Notes under the pieces: model-generated
What the model was told of the DNA's origin: nothing
Databases searched by the model: none
What the model saw: only the letters and a program-made list of their open reading frames with translations
Shown here: piece by piece, positions 6,082-13,745 of the stretch
Position numbering within the stretch: position 1 is the first letter of the stretch
Layout: each line of letters starts with the position of its first letter
Position numbers and translations under genes: made by a program
Source of the DNA: JBDNIO01 sp041688215
GTDB lineage: Bacteria > Pseudomonadota > Gammaproteobacteria > Nevskiales > Salinisphaeraceae
Length of the DNA: 21,146 nt
Assembly (NCBI GenBank): GCA_041688215.1
Contig: JBDNIO010000077.1
Coordinates: forward strand, 1 to 21,146
Direction: 5' to 3'

Positions 6082-7440
6082 ATGGCCGAAGCCAAACTCC
6101 CGCCGCATTCCCTGGAAGCCGAACAAGCCGTAATCGGTGGCTTGATGCTGTCGGAAGAGGCGTGGGACGAGATCGCCGGCAAGGTTGGCGAACAGGACTT
6201 CTACCGAGAAGATCACCGCCTGCTGTTCCGCGCACTAACCTCGCTGGCAGACAAGGGCTCCCCACGCGACGTTGTTACCGTGTCCGAGTGGCTGCGCAGC
6301 AATAACCTGCTGGACAAGGCCGGTGGCGCGGCCTACGTGGGCACGCTGGCGGCCGATACCCCAAGCGCGGCCAATATCCGCGCCTACGCCGAGATCGTGC
6401 GCGAGCGCTCGGTGATGCGCCAGTTAATCAAGTCAGGCACCCAGATCACGGAACTGGGTTTTGGCGGAGAAGGCCGGCCCGCGCCGGACTTGCTCGACCA
6501 CGCCGAGCGCCTGATTTTTGCAATTGCCGAACAAAGCCGGCGCGAAGGCGACGGCGTGCTTGGATTGAACGAGCTGCTCACCAAGGCCGTCGAGAACATC
6601 GAATACCTGTATGAAAACCAGGGTGCCTTTACCGGCAAGCCCACGGGCATTCATAAATTCGATGAGATGACCAACGGCATGCAGAATGGTGATCTCATCA
6701 TCATCGCCGGCCGTCCTTCCATGGGCAAGACCAGTTTCGCCATGAATATTGTAGAAAATGTGGCGATCAAGGAACGCGTGCCGGTGGCGGTGTTTTCCAT
6801 GGAAATGTCCGCCGAGCAGCTGGTGATGCGCATGATTTCATCCTGGGGCCGGGTAGACCAGGGGCGCCTGCGCAGTGGCCGGCTGGAGGAGCAGGACTGG
6901 CCGAGAATTACCTCTGCAATTTCCATCATGAGCGAGAACGCCAAGTTGTTCATTGATGATTCGCCGGCGCTATCACCTGGCGAAATGCGCGCCCGTGCCC
7001 GGCGCCTGAAGCGCGAGCACGATATCGGCCTGATCGTGGTCGATTATCTGCAGCTCATGCAGGTGCATGGCACCAGCGAGAACCGCACGAATGAAATTTC
7101 CGAAATTTCGCGCAATCTGAAAGCGCTGGCCAAAGAGCTGGAAGTGCCGGTGATCGCGCTGTCCCAGCTCAACCGCCAGGTAGAACAGCGCGACAATAAG
7201 CGCCCGCGCATGTCGGACCTGCGCGAATCTGGCGGCATCGAGCAGGACGCTGATCTCATCGTGTTCATCTATCGCGACGAAGTCTACAATCCCGAGACCG
7301 ACGCCAAGGGCATAGCCGAGATCATAATTGGCAAGCAGCGTAACGGCCCGCTGGGTATGGTGCCTACCACTTTTCTTGGCCATTTCACGCGCTTCGAAAA
7401 CTTCACCGACCAGTACGAAGACTGGGATAGCGCCGAATAA
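6082..7440 (+). CDS. dnaB: Replicative DNA helicase DnaB
   Basis: DnaB is the hexameric 5'-3' helicase that unwinds DNA at the replication fork and contacts primase. The 452-residue length is typical. The N-terminal domain (about residues 5-105) opens PHSLEAEQAVIGGLML. A linker leads to a RecA-like ATPase with Walker A GRPSMGKTS (210-218), Walker B LIVVDYLQLM and the sensor region LSQLNRQVEQR, then RESGGIEQDADLI. No intein interrupts it. The ATG at 6082 matches the family start; no clear Shine-Dalgarno precedes it. alr begins 8 bp after the stop, giving the common dnaB-alr pair. Confidence 0.98.
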   Translation: MAEAKLPPHSLEAEQAVIGGLMLSEEAWDEIAGKVGEQDFYREDHRLLFRALTSLADKGSPRDVVTVSEWLRSNNLLDKAGGAAYVGTLAADTPSAANIRAYAEIVRERSVMRQLIKSGTQITELGFGGEGRPAPDLLDHAERLIFAIAEQSRREGDGVLGLNELLTKAVENIEYLYENQGAFTGKPTGIHKFDEMTNGMQNGDLIIIAGRPSMGKTSFAMNIVENVAIKERVPVAVFSMEMSAEQLVMRMISSWGRVDQGRLRSGRLEEQDWPRITSAISIMSENAKLFIDDSPALSPGEMRARARRLKREHDIGLIVVDYLQLMQVHGTSENRTNEISEISRNLKALAKELEVPVIALSQLNRQVEQRDNKRPRMSDLRESGGIEQDADLIVFIYRDEVYNPETDAKGIAEIIIGKQRNGPLGMVPTTFLGHFTRFENFTDQYEDWDSAE

Positions 7441-7448
7441 CCCCTGCC

Positions 7449-8522
7449 ATGTCCCGCCAAACCGAGGCGTTAATAAATACCGATGCCCTGCGGCATAATC
7501 TGCGCCGGGTGCGTGAATGCGCCCCGAACAGCCGCGTAATCGCGGCGATCAAAGCCGATGCCTACGGCCACGGCGCCGTTCAAGTGGCAAGCGCGCTGGA
7601 TCAGGCCGATGCTTTTGCGCTTGCCAGTATCGACGAGGCCCTGTGCCTGCGCTGGAGCGGGGTAAACAAGCCATTGATGCTCCTGAGTACGCCGGTTAAT
7701 GCCGAGATGTTGGCAGTCTGCGCCGAGCACGCCCTGCAACCGGTCGTGTTCGAACCCGGGCATCTGGCAGCATTGGCCGAGTACCGCGGGCCTGCGCTAA
7801 CGCTCTGGATCAAGCTCGATACAGGCATGCACCGGCTCGGGTTTAATCCCGCCCAGGCACGGGATATTTATGCCCGAATCGAACAGATGCCAGACGTCTC
7901 GATCGCCGGCTGGTTAACGCATCTGGCCTGCGCGGATGATGTGGACGACCACCACACCCCGCAGCAAATAGAAACTTTCCAGAAAGCGCTGGGTGATTTA
8001 CCAGGCGAACGCTCTATCGCCAATTCTGCCGGTGTCATGGCCTGGCCGGCGTGTCATCTGGACGCCGTGCGGCCAGGCATCATGCTTTACGGCGCCTCGC
8101 CGCTAATGCATAAGTCGGCCGAAGATTTGGGGCTCATGCCGGCGATGACGCTGCGTGCACCCTTGATCAGCATAAAAGAAATCGCAGCCGGGGAGGCCGT
8201 GGGCTACGGTGCAACCTGGTGTGCACCACGCGCGACCCGCATTGGGGTGGTGGCCATTGGCTATGGCGATGGTTATCCACGGCATTTGGCCAGCGATACG
8301 CCGGTTTTGATCCATGGCGAACGGGCCAGGGTGGTCGGCCGGGTTTCGATGGACATGATTACCGTGGACCTGCAAAACTGTCCGAATGCGCGGCTGGGTG
8401 ATGCGGTTACATTATGGGGGCAAGGCTTGCCCGCGGACGAGATTGCCAGCGCAGCCGGCACCATCGCCTACGAGTTGTTTTGTCAGCTTACCAGACGTGT
8501 CTCGTTCCGGTATCTAAGCTAG
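7449..8522 (+). CDS. alr: Alanine racemase (PLP-dependent)
   Basis: Alr interconverts L- and D-alanine and supplies D-Ala for peptidoglycan. The 357-residue protein is of normal length. It has the PLP-lysine motif AIKADAYGHG with Lys35, the segment WIKLDTGMHRLGF, the phosphate-binding region SIANSAGVM and RPGIMLYG, and the second catalytic base Tyr253 in EAVGYGATW, followed by GYGDGYPR and GRVSMDM. It lies 8 bp after dnaB on the same strand, so the two are probably co-transcribed. Its TAG stop (8520-8522) overlaps the ancestral TAG of the convergent decayed gene through a shared CTAG at 8519-8522. Confidence 0.97.
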   Translation: MSRQTEALINTDALRHNLRRVRECAPNSRVIAAIKADAYGHGAVQVASALDQADAFALASIDEALCLRWSGVNKPLMLLSTPVNAEMLAVCAEHALQPVVFEPGHLAALAEYRGPALTLWIKLDTGMHRLGFNPAQARDIYARIEQMPDVSIAGWLTHLACADDVDDHHTPQQIETFQKALGDLPGERSIANSAGVMAWPACHLDAVRPGIMLYGASPLMHKSAEDLGLMPAMTLRAPLISIKEIAAGEAVGYGATWCAPRATRIGVVAIGYGDGYPRHLASDTPVLIHGERARVVGRVSMDMITVDLQNCPNARLGDAVTLWGQGLPADEIASAAGTIAYELFCQLTRRVSFRYLS

Positions 8523-8975
8523 GGATAGACCACGTAGCGCACATCGGCCTGCAACGGCTGTAATAATTAACGCACATTTTTTTGATCGCCCACCGGTCCC
8601 AGATAAATAAAGGTTAAATCCGGATAAGTAGCTTTGTTATGCGCGCGCATCAGCGTTCTGATCACTTTCAGATTATGTTGCGCGTCGGGTCCGATCACTG
8701 CCATATAGGCCGAACCCAGGGGGGTTATCCTGTAATCCGGACTGGATTTCTTCGACGTTGTTTTTTATCGCCTCGCCCGGGTCTATATGGAGCTCCGGGT
8801 CGAAATCGAACAAATAATAATCCAGTTTGCCGGCTGGTATTTCCTGAGACGCAAGCACAAATGCGGTGTTGTCGTCGTAGACCGGCTGCACGCCGCTTAC
8901 CTTATCCGCCGCGTTTTCGCCGCAGGCACACAGCATGAATGCCAATGCAAAAGTCAGGATTTGGCGACGCCTCAT
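8519..8975 (-). pseudogene. Broken copy of the small exported partner of the DUF3179 module (copy B)
   Basis: The start is the ATG at 8975-8973, overlapping the preceding gene's TGA as ATGA. The first about 84 codons give a lipoprotein-like N-terminus (FMLCAC lipobox, Cys 18), then PVYDDNTAFVLAS and DYYLFDFDPE. At a run of six G on the plus strand (8719-8724) the frame is lost; with one base fewer the reading continues as AYMAVIGPDAQHNLKVI, then YPDLTFIYLGP. An in-frame TAA at 8569-8567 then interrupts it before the last 16 residues, which end ADVRYVVYP. The rejoined protein aligns along its length with the intact copy at 10364-10813. Two independent lesions make it a pseudogene. The family is not one I recognise. 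Confidence 0.85.
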
Positions 8976-10278
8976 TTGCCTGCGACCCGTGTGTTTTCGT
9001 AGGCACCTTGCCAGGCGGCCCACTGGGCCTGGCGCGCAGGTAGGCGGGGGTTTTCCTGGCCGGCGTTGTTGCTTAGTTCGTGTTCCCCTAGCATCCAGAC
9101 TTGACCATTGCTGTCTGCTACTTTGTCGGCATCAAGCCACTGGGTAATCCGGGTCTCGCCGGTCAGATAGGCGCGTATGGCACCCCGGTTGCTGGTTAAT
9201 ACCGTTATTGCAGCATCACTTAACTGAACTCTGAAAATCCGGTGCTCACGCAGGTAGGGCAAGGGAATCGCCAATGCCTGTCCGCCGTGAGTCAGACCCA
9301 GAATTTCCGTATCAGCCGCTAAATCGGCTGTGGTCTGATTGCCCACTAACCGGTCCTCGGCGACAAATTCGCGGTAATTGACTTGTCCTTCCAGGTAGCT
9401 CTGTTGCTCGGGATTATCGGCGGTTACCTGTGAATCCGGATGCTGGCGCCGCCATTCTCCCCACTGCGTGGTTACCGTGATCAGCGGCATGAGCTGAATG
9501 TCCTGGGACACCAGCGACCCCACCACCGGCCGGCCAAGCAGACTGCTCCAGAGTGACTGCGTTTTCGAATCAAACAACAGGGTGTCACCGCGATGCAGAA
9601 ACCCGCTGGAGGCCAGTTGCCGTTTTTCGTCTTCAAGCAGATAGGCGGCCGCCGAGCCGGTAAGCCGTTCGTTTACCAGAATGAATTCTGCTGTTCAAAC
9701 TGATCCCGCACCACGCCGTGCTGGGCCACCAGACCGCGCGCATAGGCCCGGGCTTTGCCGTTTAATACAACGCCGTAAATCCATTGTTCATCTGCGAGAT
9801 TGCTGCTGCCCGCCGCAACCATTTGCGGGCGGGTGAGTGGTGGCAGTTCATCGTTACGACGCAGGCCCACCCATTGCACTTCGTCGAGGCGCACGTTGGC
9901 CTCGGGCGAATGATAAAAATATTCGCGATAGTTTACGTCTACCATCGCGTAGAAAGACGCTTTTACCTCGGCATAACGCGGGTGCGGGCGTGGGCCTTCG
10001 CGCCACAGCCATTGCTGCCAGGCAGCGGTGTCGTCGCCATAGGATTGCCCGGTCTTGCGTTCCAGCAGGGCCACCATTTTTGCCCGATTTTCACGCCCAC
10101 CGGCAAAGCGCAGAGCTTCAATTGCCATGGCCGCAACACCGGGCTGCCAGTGGGTTTCGATCCATTCCAGTGCATGCAGGCGGTTTTCCGGCGCGCCGAC
10201 CGAAAACTGCAGGAACTGGCCGCGGATGCTGGCGTTACTGTCCGGCTCCTTGCTACAGCCACTGGCCAGTAGCAGCAA
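8972..10278 (-). pseudogene. Frameshifted DUF3179-family lipoprotein (copy B)
   Basis: Two frames together match the intact DUF3179 protein at 10813-12174. The 5' part (10278-9673) holds a short lipobox region (LLASGCSKEP), the helical N-terminal domain and RLDEVQWVGLRRN. The 3' part (to 8972) holds ASSGFLHRGDTLLFDSKTQS, WSSLLGRPVVG and TTQWGEWRRQHPDSQV. A one-base frameshift lies near 9686-9693, where the frame passes from FEQQ to EFILVNERL. The region that should contain the family's YC-x2-CG motif reads NERLTGS instead, so both cysteines are gone. The only in-frame start for the signal segment is TTG at 10278, giving a very short leader, so the 5' end may be damaged too. It ends in an ATGA overlap with the next gene. 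Confidence 0.85.
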
Positions 10279-10363
10279 GGAAAAACCTGCAAAACCAGCG
10301 CACGGGTGATATGAAGTAGCAAGAAATTCACACTACGAGTGTGCCAGAAATCGGTCAACGGAT

Positions 10364-10813
10364 TTATGCATAAACCAGATATTCAAGCCTTGCCTTAAGC
10401 GGGGCAGCGGCTTTTTCGACCTTGGACTGCATATTTTGCGGACCCACAAAGATAAGCCGGATATCGGGAAAGGTTTTGCCCGCGCTGTCCTGCACGGCCT
10501 TTTCAAGCACCTTCAGATTATGTTGCGTATCGTCGCCAATAATACCCAGGGATTTCTTTTCCTCGTTGGCGGCGACCAGGGCTTCAGCCATTTCCTGCCC
10601 CAGCTTTTCGGGGTTGCTTTCCGAATTCAGGTCGAACATAAAATATTCCTGGCTTTCCGGCGGCACCCCCAGGCTGGCGATGTGGTAGGCAACCTGGTGG
10701 TCGTAGACGGGCGTCCGGGCAATCTGCTCTCCGGCGTGAGTAAAATAACCACCGGCCCACCACCCGCCGACAGCAGCCACACACAGCGCCAGTATTAATC
10801 CAGCCGCTCGCAT
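10364..10813 (-). CDS. Small exported protein paired with DUF3179 (copy A), family not recognised
   Basis: The protein has 149 residues with an N-terminal hydrophobic segment (residues 4-22) that is a signal anchor or signal peptide without a lipobox Cys. The mature part contains PVYDHQVAYHIASLGVP, EYFMFDLNSESNPEKLG, a helical Glu/Ala-rich stretch, LGIIGDDTQHNLKVL and FPDIRLIFVGP, ending LEYLVYA. The alternation of strands and helices suggests a small alpha/beta fold, but I know no family for it. Its ATG overlaps the DUF3179 stop by one base (TAATG), which implies translational coupling. The decayed copy B keeps the same partner and order, so the two proteins probably act together outside the cytoplasm. 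Function unknown. Confidence 0.88.
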   Translation of the reverse strand: MRAAGLILALCVAAVGGWWAGGYFTHAGEQIARTPVYDHQVAYHIASLGVPPESQEYFMFDLNSESNPEKLGQEMAEALVAANEEKKSLGIIGDDTQHNLKVLEKAVQDSAGKTFPDIRLIFVGPQNMQSKVEKAAAPLKARLEYLVYA

Positions 10814-12174
10814 TAGTGCACCAGCCGGGTGTCTTTTACCGCCGCCTTCCAGCCGAACCAGAACGCGCGGTGGGCGGGTAGGCGTGGCAGCTTCTGGCCG
10901 TCAGGACCGGCGAGGAAATCCTCGGAAACCGTCCAGCTGCGCTTTTGACTATCCACTACCGTTTCGTTGTCCTGCCAGCGTTCAAAGCGAACATCCTGCG
11001 CAGCATAAACGCGATTGGCACCGGACTTGTCGGTGAGTACCAGTATGTTCCGGCCATTGAGCTGGTCTTGGTAAACGCGATTTTGAATCAGGAAACTTGC
11101 ACTGATTGCCAGGGCATCATCATCCTCGCGCAGCGCAAGAATTTCGGCCTTGTTCGGCAATATCTTGTCTTTTAGCTGCTCCGGTATCGTGAACATCAGA
11201 TCGTCGGTGGCAAAGTAGGCGTTGTAGGCCGTGCCTTCCGAATAGTCACGGTTGTAGCCGGTGTCACTATCCAGCACTTGGGTGTCGGGGTGGCGCTTGC
11301 GCCACTCGCCCCAGGTGGTCGTGACTACTGGACGCCGTTTTAGCACGATACCCCTATCCACCAGCGGGCCGACGACCGGGTAACCCAGGAGTGTGCTCCA
11401 CAGGGAATCGGTTTCTTCGTCGAACATCACCTTGTTGGAACGGTACAGGAAGCCGCTGGTGCCCAGGCTATGGCCGTCGGATTCGTAGATGATCATTGAG
11501 CCGCACAGGGTGCAGTAAACGCCGGTGACGGGAATACCGCCCACGGTGTTGATAAACATTTCATGGTGACCCATGATGCGTTTGGGGTAAGCGCGTGCGT
11601 CGCCGTTTAAGTCCACCGCAAAAACAACGTTATCGTCGTCCAGGTAAGCGGCCTGGTCCGCGGCCAGCATGGCCGGCTGGCGCAACGGCGGGATGCCATT
11701 CTGGCGCACGCCGCCCCAGCGGATTTCGTCCAGACGAACGCGTGCCTTGGAAACATTAGCGAAGTAGGGCATAAAATGTGGGTGGATCTTGGCGTACAGT
11801 GCGCTTTTGAAATCGGCATAGCCGGGGTGGGGTTTGTAGGGGCGTTGCCATAGCCAGTGATACCAGCCGTCGATATCGAGCCCGTATTCTTTGCCGGTTT
11901 TGCTTTCCAGCAGGTTAGCCGCATGGCGCCGCGTTGCGGGACTGCGTATGTAACGCAGGGACTCAATCAACATGCCTGCATAGTTGGCTTGCCAGTTTTG
12001 CGCCAGCCACGCCAGAGAGTCTTCCTGGGCGCCCGGCGCAGCCCAGATCAGGTTTAGTATCTGGCCTGGGGCGTGTTCGCTGGCGGCAGCGGTGTCATCA
12101 CTATTGGCGACGCGCACTCCGCTTGCGATCAGCGCGACAAGGATGAATAAAAATACCGGAACCAACAGCCGCAT
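10813..12174 (-). CDS. DUF3179 domain-containing exported protein (copy A, intact)
   Basis: The 453-residue protein has a hydrophobic signal or anchor at residues 2-20, an N-terminal helical domain (about 35-130, with WHWLWQRP-like PHPGYADFK), and the DUF3179 domain (about 145-440): INTVGGIPVTGVYCTLCGSM with Cys221 and Cys224, SGFLYRSNKVMFD, SLWSTLLGYPVVGPL and TTTWGEWRKRHPDTQVL. The family is periplasmic or extracytoplasmic; its biochemical role is not established, though the CxxC invites a metal or thiol role. An in-frame GTG at 12180 is an alternative start; neither start has a clear ribosome-binding site. It is the first gene of the minus-strand module and is divergent from radA, with 104 bp between the chosen starts. 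Confidence 0.92.
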   Translation of the reverse strand: MRLLVPVFLFILVALIASGVRVANSDDTAAASEHAPGQILNLIWAAPGAQEDSLAWLAQNWQANYAGMLIESLRYIRSPATRRHAANLLESKTGKEYGLDIDGWYHWLWQRPYKPHPGYADFKSALYAKIHPHFMPYFANVSKARVRLDEIRWGGVRQNGIPPLRQPAMLAADQAAYLDDDNVVFAVDLNGDARAYPKRIMGHHEMFINTVGGIPVTGVYCTLCGSMIIYESDGHSLGTSGFLYRSNKVMFDEETDSLWSTLLGYPVVGPLVDRGIVLKRRPVVTTTWGEWRKRHPDTQVLDSDTGYNRDYSEGTAYNAYFATDDLMFTIPEQLKDKILPNKAEILALREDDDALAISASFLIQNRVYQDQLNGRNILVLTDKSGANRVYAAQDVRFERWQDNETVVDSQKRSWTVSEDFLAGPDGQKLPRLPAHRAFWFGWKAAVKDTRLVH

Positions 12175-12278
12175 GGCCACAACTTGAACGCATAGGTGAT
12201 AATGAGGTGACCGTCAGCACCGGAGTCTGCTTGCAATACGCAGGCATGCACGTCGAACCCCAGCAATACGGATTGAGT

Positions 12279-13643
12279 ATGTCTGCGACCGGAAAAATAA
12301 AATCGACCTTTGTTTGCGAGCAATGCGGTACACAACATCCCAAGTGGGCCGGCCAGTGCGGGGAATGCGGTGAGTGGAATACGCTGATAGAAACCGCTAC
12401 CGCGTCTGCGCCCAAGGGCCGGCGCAGTGTGGGATACGCGGGCGCGCAGGCACAAATCCGCCGTTTGCAGGACGTGGCGCCCGGACAAACGCCGCGTACC
12501 TTAACCGGTCTGAGCGAGCTTGATCGCGTGCTGGGCGGGGGCCTGGTGCCCGGCTCGGTAATCCTCATCGGCGGCGACCCCGGCATCGGCAAATCTACCT
12601 TGTTACTGCAAATGCTGGCGCGTTTGCAGAACATGAACCGGCTGTATGTAACCGGCGAGGAATCGCTGGAGCAAGTGCATATGCGTGCGCTACGCCTGGC
12701 GCTGCCGGTCGATGAATTATCCGTGCTGGCCGAAACCTGTGTTGAACGTATTGTGGCACTGGCCAAGGCCGATCAGCCGCAGATCATGGTGATCGACTCG
12801 GTGCAGACGGTGTTTTCGCAGGAGCTGGCCTCCGCGCCGGGTTCGGTTTCGCAGTTACGCGAATCTGCCGCCATGCTGGTCCGCTACGCCAAAGCTACAG
12901 GTACCGCGCTGATTCTGGTTGGCCACGTCACCAAGGAAGGCACCATCGCTGGCCCGCGTGTACTTGAACATATGGTCGATACCGTGCTGTATTTTGAGGA
13001 CGAGCACAGCAGCCGTTTCCGCCTGATACGCGCCGCCAAAAATCGCTTTGGTGCGGTCAATGAAGTTGGTGTTTTCGCCATGACCGATGGCGGCCTCAAG
13101 GAAATCAGTAACCCTTCCGCTATATTTTTGTCACGCCATGACGATGCCGTTACCGGCAGTGTGGTGATGGTAACCCGCGAAGGCACCCGCCCGATGCTGG
13201 TAGAAGTCCAGGCGCTGGTGGACGAGTCGCACCTGCATAATCCGCGCCGCGTGGCTCTGGGCCCGGACGGTAGCCGCTTGGCCATGCTGCTGGCCGTGCT
13301 GCACAAACACGGCGGCATTGGGTTAATGGATCAGGATGTATTCGTGAATGTGGTCGGCGGCATGCGCGTATCCGAAACCGCCGCCGATCTGGCGGTGGTG
13401 CTGGCGGCGGTCTCAAGCTTTCGCGACAAGCCATTGGACCGCGAGCTAGTCGTTTTTGGCGAGATTGGACTCGCGGGCGAAATCCGGCCCGTGCCAGGTG
13501 GGGAAGATCGGCTAAAAGAGGCCGCCAAGCACGGCTTCAAACGCGCGATTGTGCCCAAGGCCAACGCCCCAAAAAAAGGCAGTATTGCCGGGCTGGAAAT
13601 TATCGGTGTTCAGCGCCTGGCCGAGGCGTTAGAAGTCAGCTAG
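12279..13643 (+). CDS. radA: DNA repair protein RadA
   Basis: RadA is a DnaB-like branch-migration helicase that helps RecA process recombination intermediates. The 454-residue protein has a C4 zinc finger near the start (FVCEQCG and CGECGEWNT), Walker A GGDPGIGKST, the RadA signature KNRFGAVNEVGVF and a C-terminal Lon-protease-like domain (VEVQALVDES, GEIGLAGEIRPV) without protease activity. The ATG at 12279 gives the expected N-terminus a few residues before the zinc finger; the frame is open to 12207 but the extra 24 residues do not resemble the family. It is divergent from the DUF3179 gene and converges with yfjD. Confidence 0.96.
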   Translation: MSATGKIKSTFVCEQCGTQHPKWAGQCGECGEWNTLIETATASAPKGRRSVGYAGAQAQIRRLQDVAPGQTPRTLTGLSELDRVLGGGLVPGSVILIGGDPGIGKSTLLLQMLARLQNMNRLYVTGEESLEQVHMRALRLALPVDELSVLAETCVERIVALAKADQPQIMVIDSVQTVFSQELASAPGSVSQLRESAAMLVRYAKATGTALILVGHVTKEGTIAGPRVLEHMVDTVLYFEDEHSSRFRLIRAAKNRFGAVNEVGVFAMTDGGLKEISNPSAIFLSRHDDAVTGSVVMVTREGTRPMLVEVQALVDESHLHNPRRVALGPDGSRLAMLLAVLHKHGGIGLMDQDVFVNVVGGMRVSETAADLAVVLAAVSSFRDKPLDRELVVFGEIGLAGEIRPVPGGEDRLKEAAKHGFKRAIVPKANAPKKGSIAGLEIIGVQRLAEALEVS

Positions 13644-13647
13644 GTAT

Positions 13648-13740
13648 TGAACCACAGAGAAACAGAGTAACAGAGTAACAGAGTAACAGAGAAGATAAAC
13701 ACGAAACTTAACCCTGTTTCCTCTGTTACTCTGTGGTTAA
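13648..13740. repeat. Palindromic repeat with 8-bp tandem units between radA and yfjD
   Basis: The left part reads GAACCACAGAGAAACAGAG followed by units of AGTAACAG repeated three times in 13665-13691. The right arm CTCTGTTACTCTGTGGTTAA (13721-13740) is the reverse complement of the same ACCACAGAGTAACAGAG motif. The whole can fold into a long hairpin with several registers. It sits between convergent genes, so it may act as a two-way terminator. Similar ACCACAGAG...CTCTGTGGT spacers occur in many bacterial genomes (from memory). Confidence 0.85.
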
Positions 13741-13745
13741 ATTAA

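Noticed and set aside
9784..10319. Two plus-strand frames of about 160 codons
   Set aside because: Both are antisense to the DUF3179 copy B gene, whose minus-strand frame aligns with copy A.
12198..12203. GATAAT as the -10 of radA
   Set aside because: No -35 at suitable spacing (GGCCAC at 12175-12180), so I did not list it as a promoter.
13648..13740. Possible CRISPR array between radA and yfjD
   Set aside because: The repeats are 8 bp and directly adjacent without spacers, so it is a tandem repeat with a palindrome, not a CRISPR.
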